Positions 4,933-5,406 of a stretch of DNA of 5,406 nucleotides are shown in pieces. The notes under the pieces are model-generated. The model ran no database searches and was not told the origin of the DNA. It worked only from the letters and a program-made list of their open reading frames with translations. The first letter of the stretch is position 1; each line of letters starts with the position of its first letter. A program made the position numbers and the translations under genes. Source of the DNA: Bacillota bacterium (lineage in GTDB: Bacteria > Bacillota > UBA4882 > UBA8346); assembly GCA_003501335.1 (NCBI GenBank), contig DNPQ01000056.1:1-5406 (forward strand), in the 5' to 3' direction.

Positions 4933-5211
4933 ATGACACCGGAGATTTCTAACATGAAATCGGGGATGAAAGAAACGACAGAACCGATTAGCAAAATAAA
5001 AGCGGGGATGGGAGAAACGACAGAACCGATTAGCAAAATAAAAGCGGGGATGGGAGAAACGACAGAACTGATCAACAAAATAAAAGCGGGGATGGGAGGA
5101 ATGACAAAACCGATCAACAAAATAAAATTGGGGATGGAAGAAACGACAGAACCGATCAACAAAATAAAAGCGGGGATGGGTGAAACGACAAAACAAATCA
5201 ACAAAATATAA
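4933..5211 (+). CDS. Possible 92-aa tandem-repeat protein (14-residue units)
   Basis: An ATG-initiated frame covers the repeat array and reads about six copies of a 14-residue unit, consensus KAGMGETTEPINKI, after a diverged first half-unit (MTPEISNM). Hydrophobic residues recur at 7- and 3/4-residue spacing (M, I, I), as in two heptads, although each unit also carries proline and glycine. It ends at TAA 5209-5211, where a mutated seventh unit begins; the frame would otherwise run 15 more codons to TGA at 5260-5262. In favour: the 42-bp units keep frame, and a terminator follows at 5301-5342. Against: no ribosome binding site, and substitutions between units hit codon positions 1, 2 and 3 about 5, 9 and 4 times, which is not purifying selection. 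Two minus-strand frames are also open. No family is recognised. Confidence 0.28.
   Translation: MTPEISNMKSGMKETTEPISKIKAGMGETTEPISKIKAGMGETTELINKIKAGMGGMTKPINKIKLGMEETTEPINKIKAGMGETTKQINKI
4957..5208. repeat. Six contiguous 42-bp tandem repeats, with degenerate units on each side
   Basis: Units run 4957-4998, 4999-5040, 5041-5082, 5083-5124, 5125-5166 and 5167-5208, each exactly 42 bp with no indels and no spacers. The consensus begins AAAGCGGGGATGGGAGAAAC and ends ATCAACAAAATA. Units 1 and 2 share ATTAGC where units 3-6 have ATCAAC, which suggests recent duplication between neighbours. A diverged half-unit lies at 4933-4956 and a diverged full unit at 5209-5250. Every unit carries one ATG preceded by GCGGGG or TTGGGG or TCGGGG. 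The length is a multiple of three, so one plus frame and two minus frames stay open through the array. Confidence 0.97.
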
Positions 5212-5293
5212 CCGATGATGGGAGAAATGACAGAAACGATCAACAGGCGCAGAATGAGCTGAAGGTTTAATCCGCCTAATCGGGCGCCTTTTG

Positions 5294-5342
5294 AAAAAAG
5301 GCGATAAATCCTGAAAATCTTGGTTATCGCTTCATTTTTTTT
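5294..5342. terminator. Bidirectional intrinsic terminator after the repeat array
   Basis: GCGATAA (5301-5307) plus CC (5310-5311) pairs with GG (5322-5323) plus TTATCGC (5324-5330): 9 bp with a two-base bulge and a 10-nt loop. The plus side ends in TTCATTTTTTTT (5331-5342) and the minus side in CTTTTTTC (5300-5293). An overlapping hairpin CGCCTTTT/AAAAGGCG lies at 5285-5303. It would close a plus-strand transcript running through the repeats, and a minus-strand gene entering from beyond the right edge. Confidence 0.72.
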
Positions 5343-5406
5343 AGCCCTCCTGGCCCTCATTCCCAATGTCATCAGGCTATGATTCCATAAACTGGAATGT
5401 TGGTCA

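Noticed and set aside
4795..5196. 133-codon minus-strand frame with FCRFSHPRFYFANR-like repeats
   Set aside because: It is a by-product of the 42-bp period being open in several frames. Composition is extreme (Phe, Arg, His, Cys), no start signal is visible, and substitutions show no wobble bias.
4957..5208. CRISPR array
   Set aside because: Units are contiguous with no spacers, are not palindromic, and no cas gene is present.
4917..5372. 151-codon minus-strand frame encoding a hydrophobic 14-residue repeat protein
   Set aside because: A terminator usable on the minus strand lies within its first 30 codons, the ATG lacks a proper binding site, and the frame has no wobble-position excess. 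It remains a fallback if minus-strand transcripts are seen.

Overview
The window looks like a spore-forming-type Bacillota (Firmicutes) chromosome segment, possibly from a lineage with an outer membrane. Three points support this: strong AGGAGG-type ribosome binding sites, two well-supported TTG start codons, and a weak Spo0A-box/sigma-H-like promoter at the left edge. The outer-membrane hint is a secreted protein with eight predicted beta-strands (a small porin-like barrel) fused to a SleB/CwlJ-type cell-wall hydrolase domain. The taxonomic placement is inference; no marker gene in the window settles it.

Layout from left to right. Positions 1-268 are a gene-free leader with a candidate promoter and a 12-bp stem, followed by a small unrecognised plus-strand gene (269-469) with a good terminator (539-576). 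Three well-supported genes then lie in tandem on the minus strand, each with its own signals: the barrel/cell-wall hydrolase (589-1473), a methyl-accepting chemotaxis protein (1735-3357) with a perfect 14-bp terminator stem just after it, and a type I methionine aminopeptidase (3709-4458). The 351-base gap between the last two holds the chemotaxis-gene promoter and leader, and a large imperfect inverted repeat. Upstream of the aminopeptidase is a leader of about 145 nt with a GC-rich hairpin and a promoter with a perfect TATAAT.

The right end (about 4560-5406) is the least ordinary part. It has short overlapping open frames of doubtful reality, then an array of six contiguous 42-bp repeats (4957-5208) with degenerate copies on both sides, then a hairpin that can work as a terminator in both directions (5294-5342). 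The array is open in one plus and two minus frames. Substitutions between units do not concentrate at third codon positions in any open frame, so its coding status is unresolved.

The genes do not form an obvious pathway. The chemotaxis receptor would signal through CheA/CheW encoded elsewhere, the aminopeptidase trims N-terminal methionines, and the hydrolase would act on peptidoglycan. I see no defence system, mobile element, CRISPR array, tRNA or rRNA. The observations most worth following up are the barrel-hydrolase fusion and the 42-bp repeat array.
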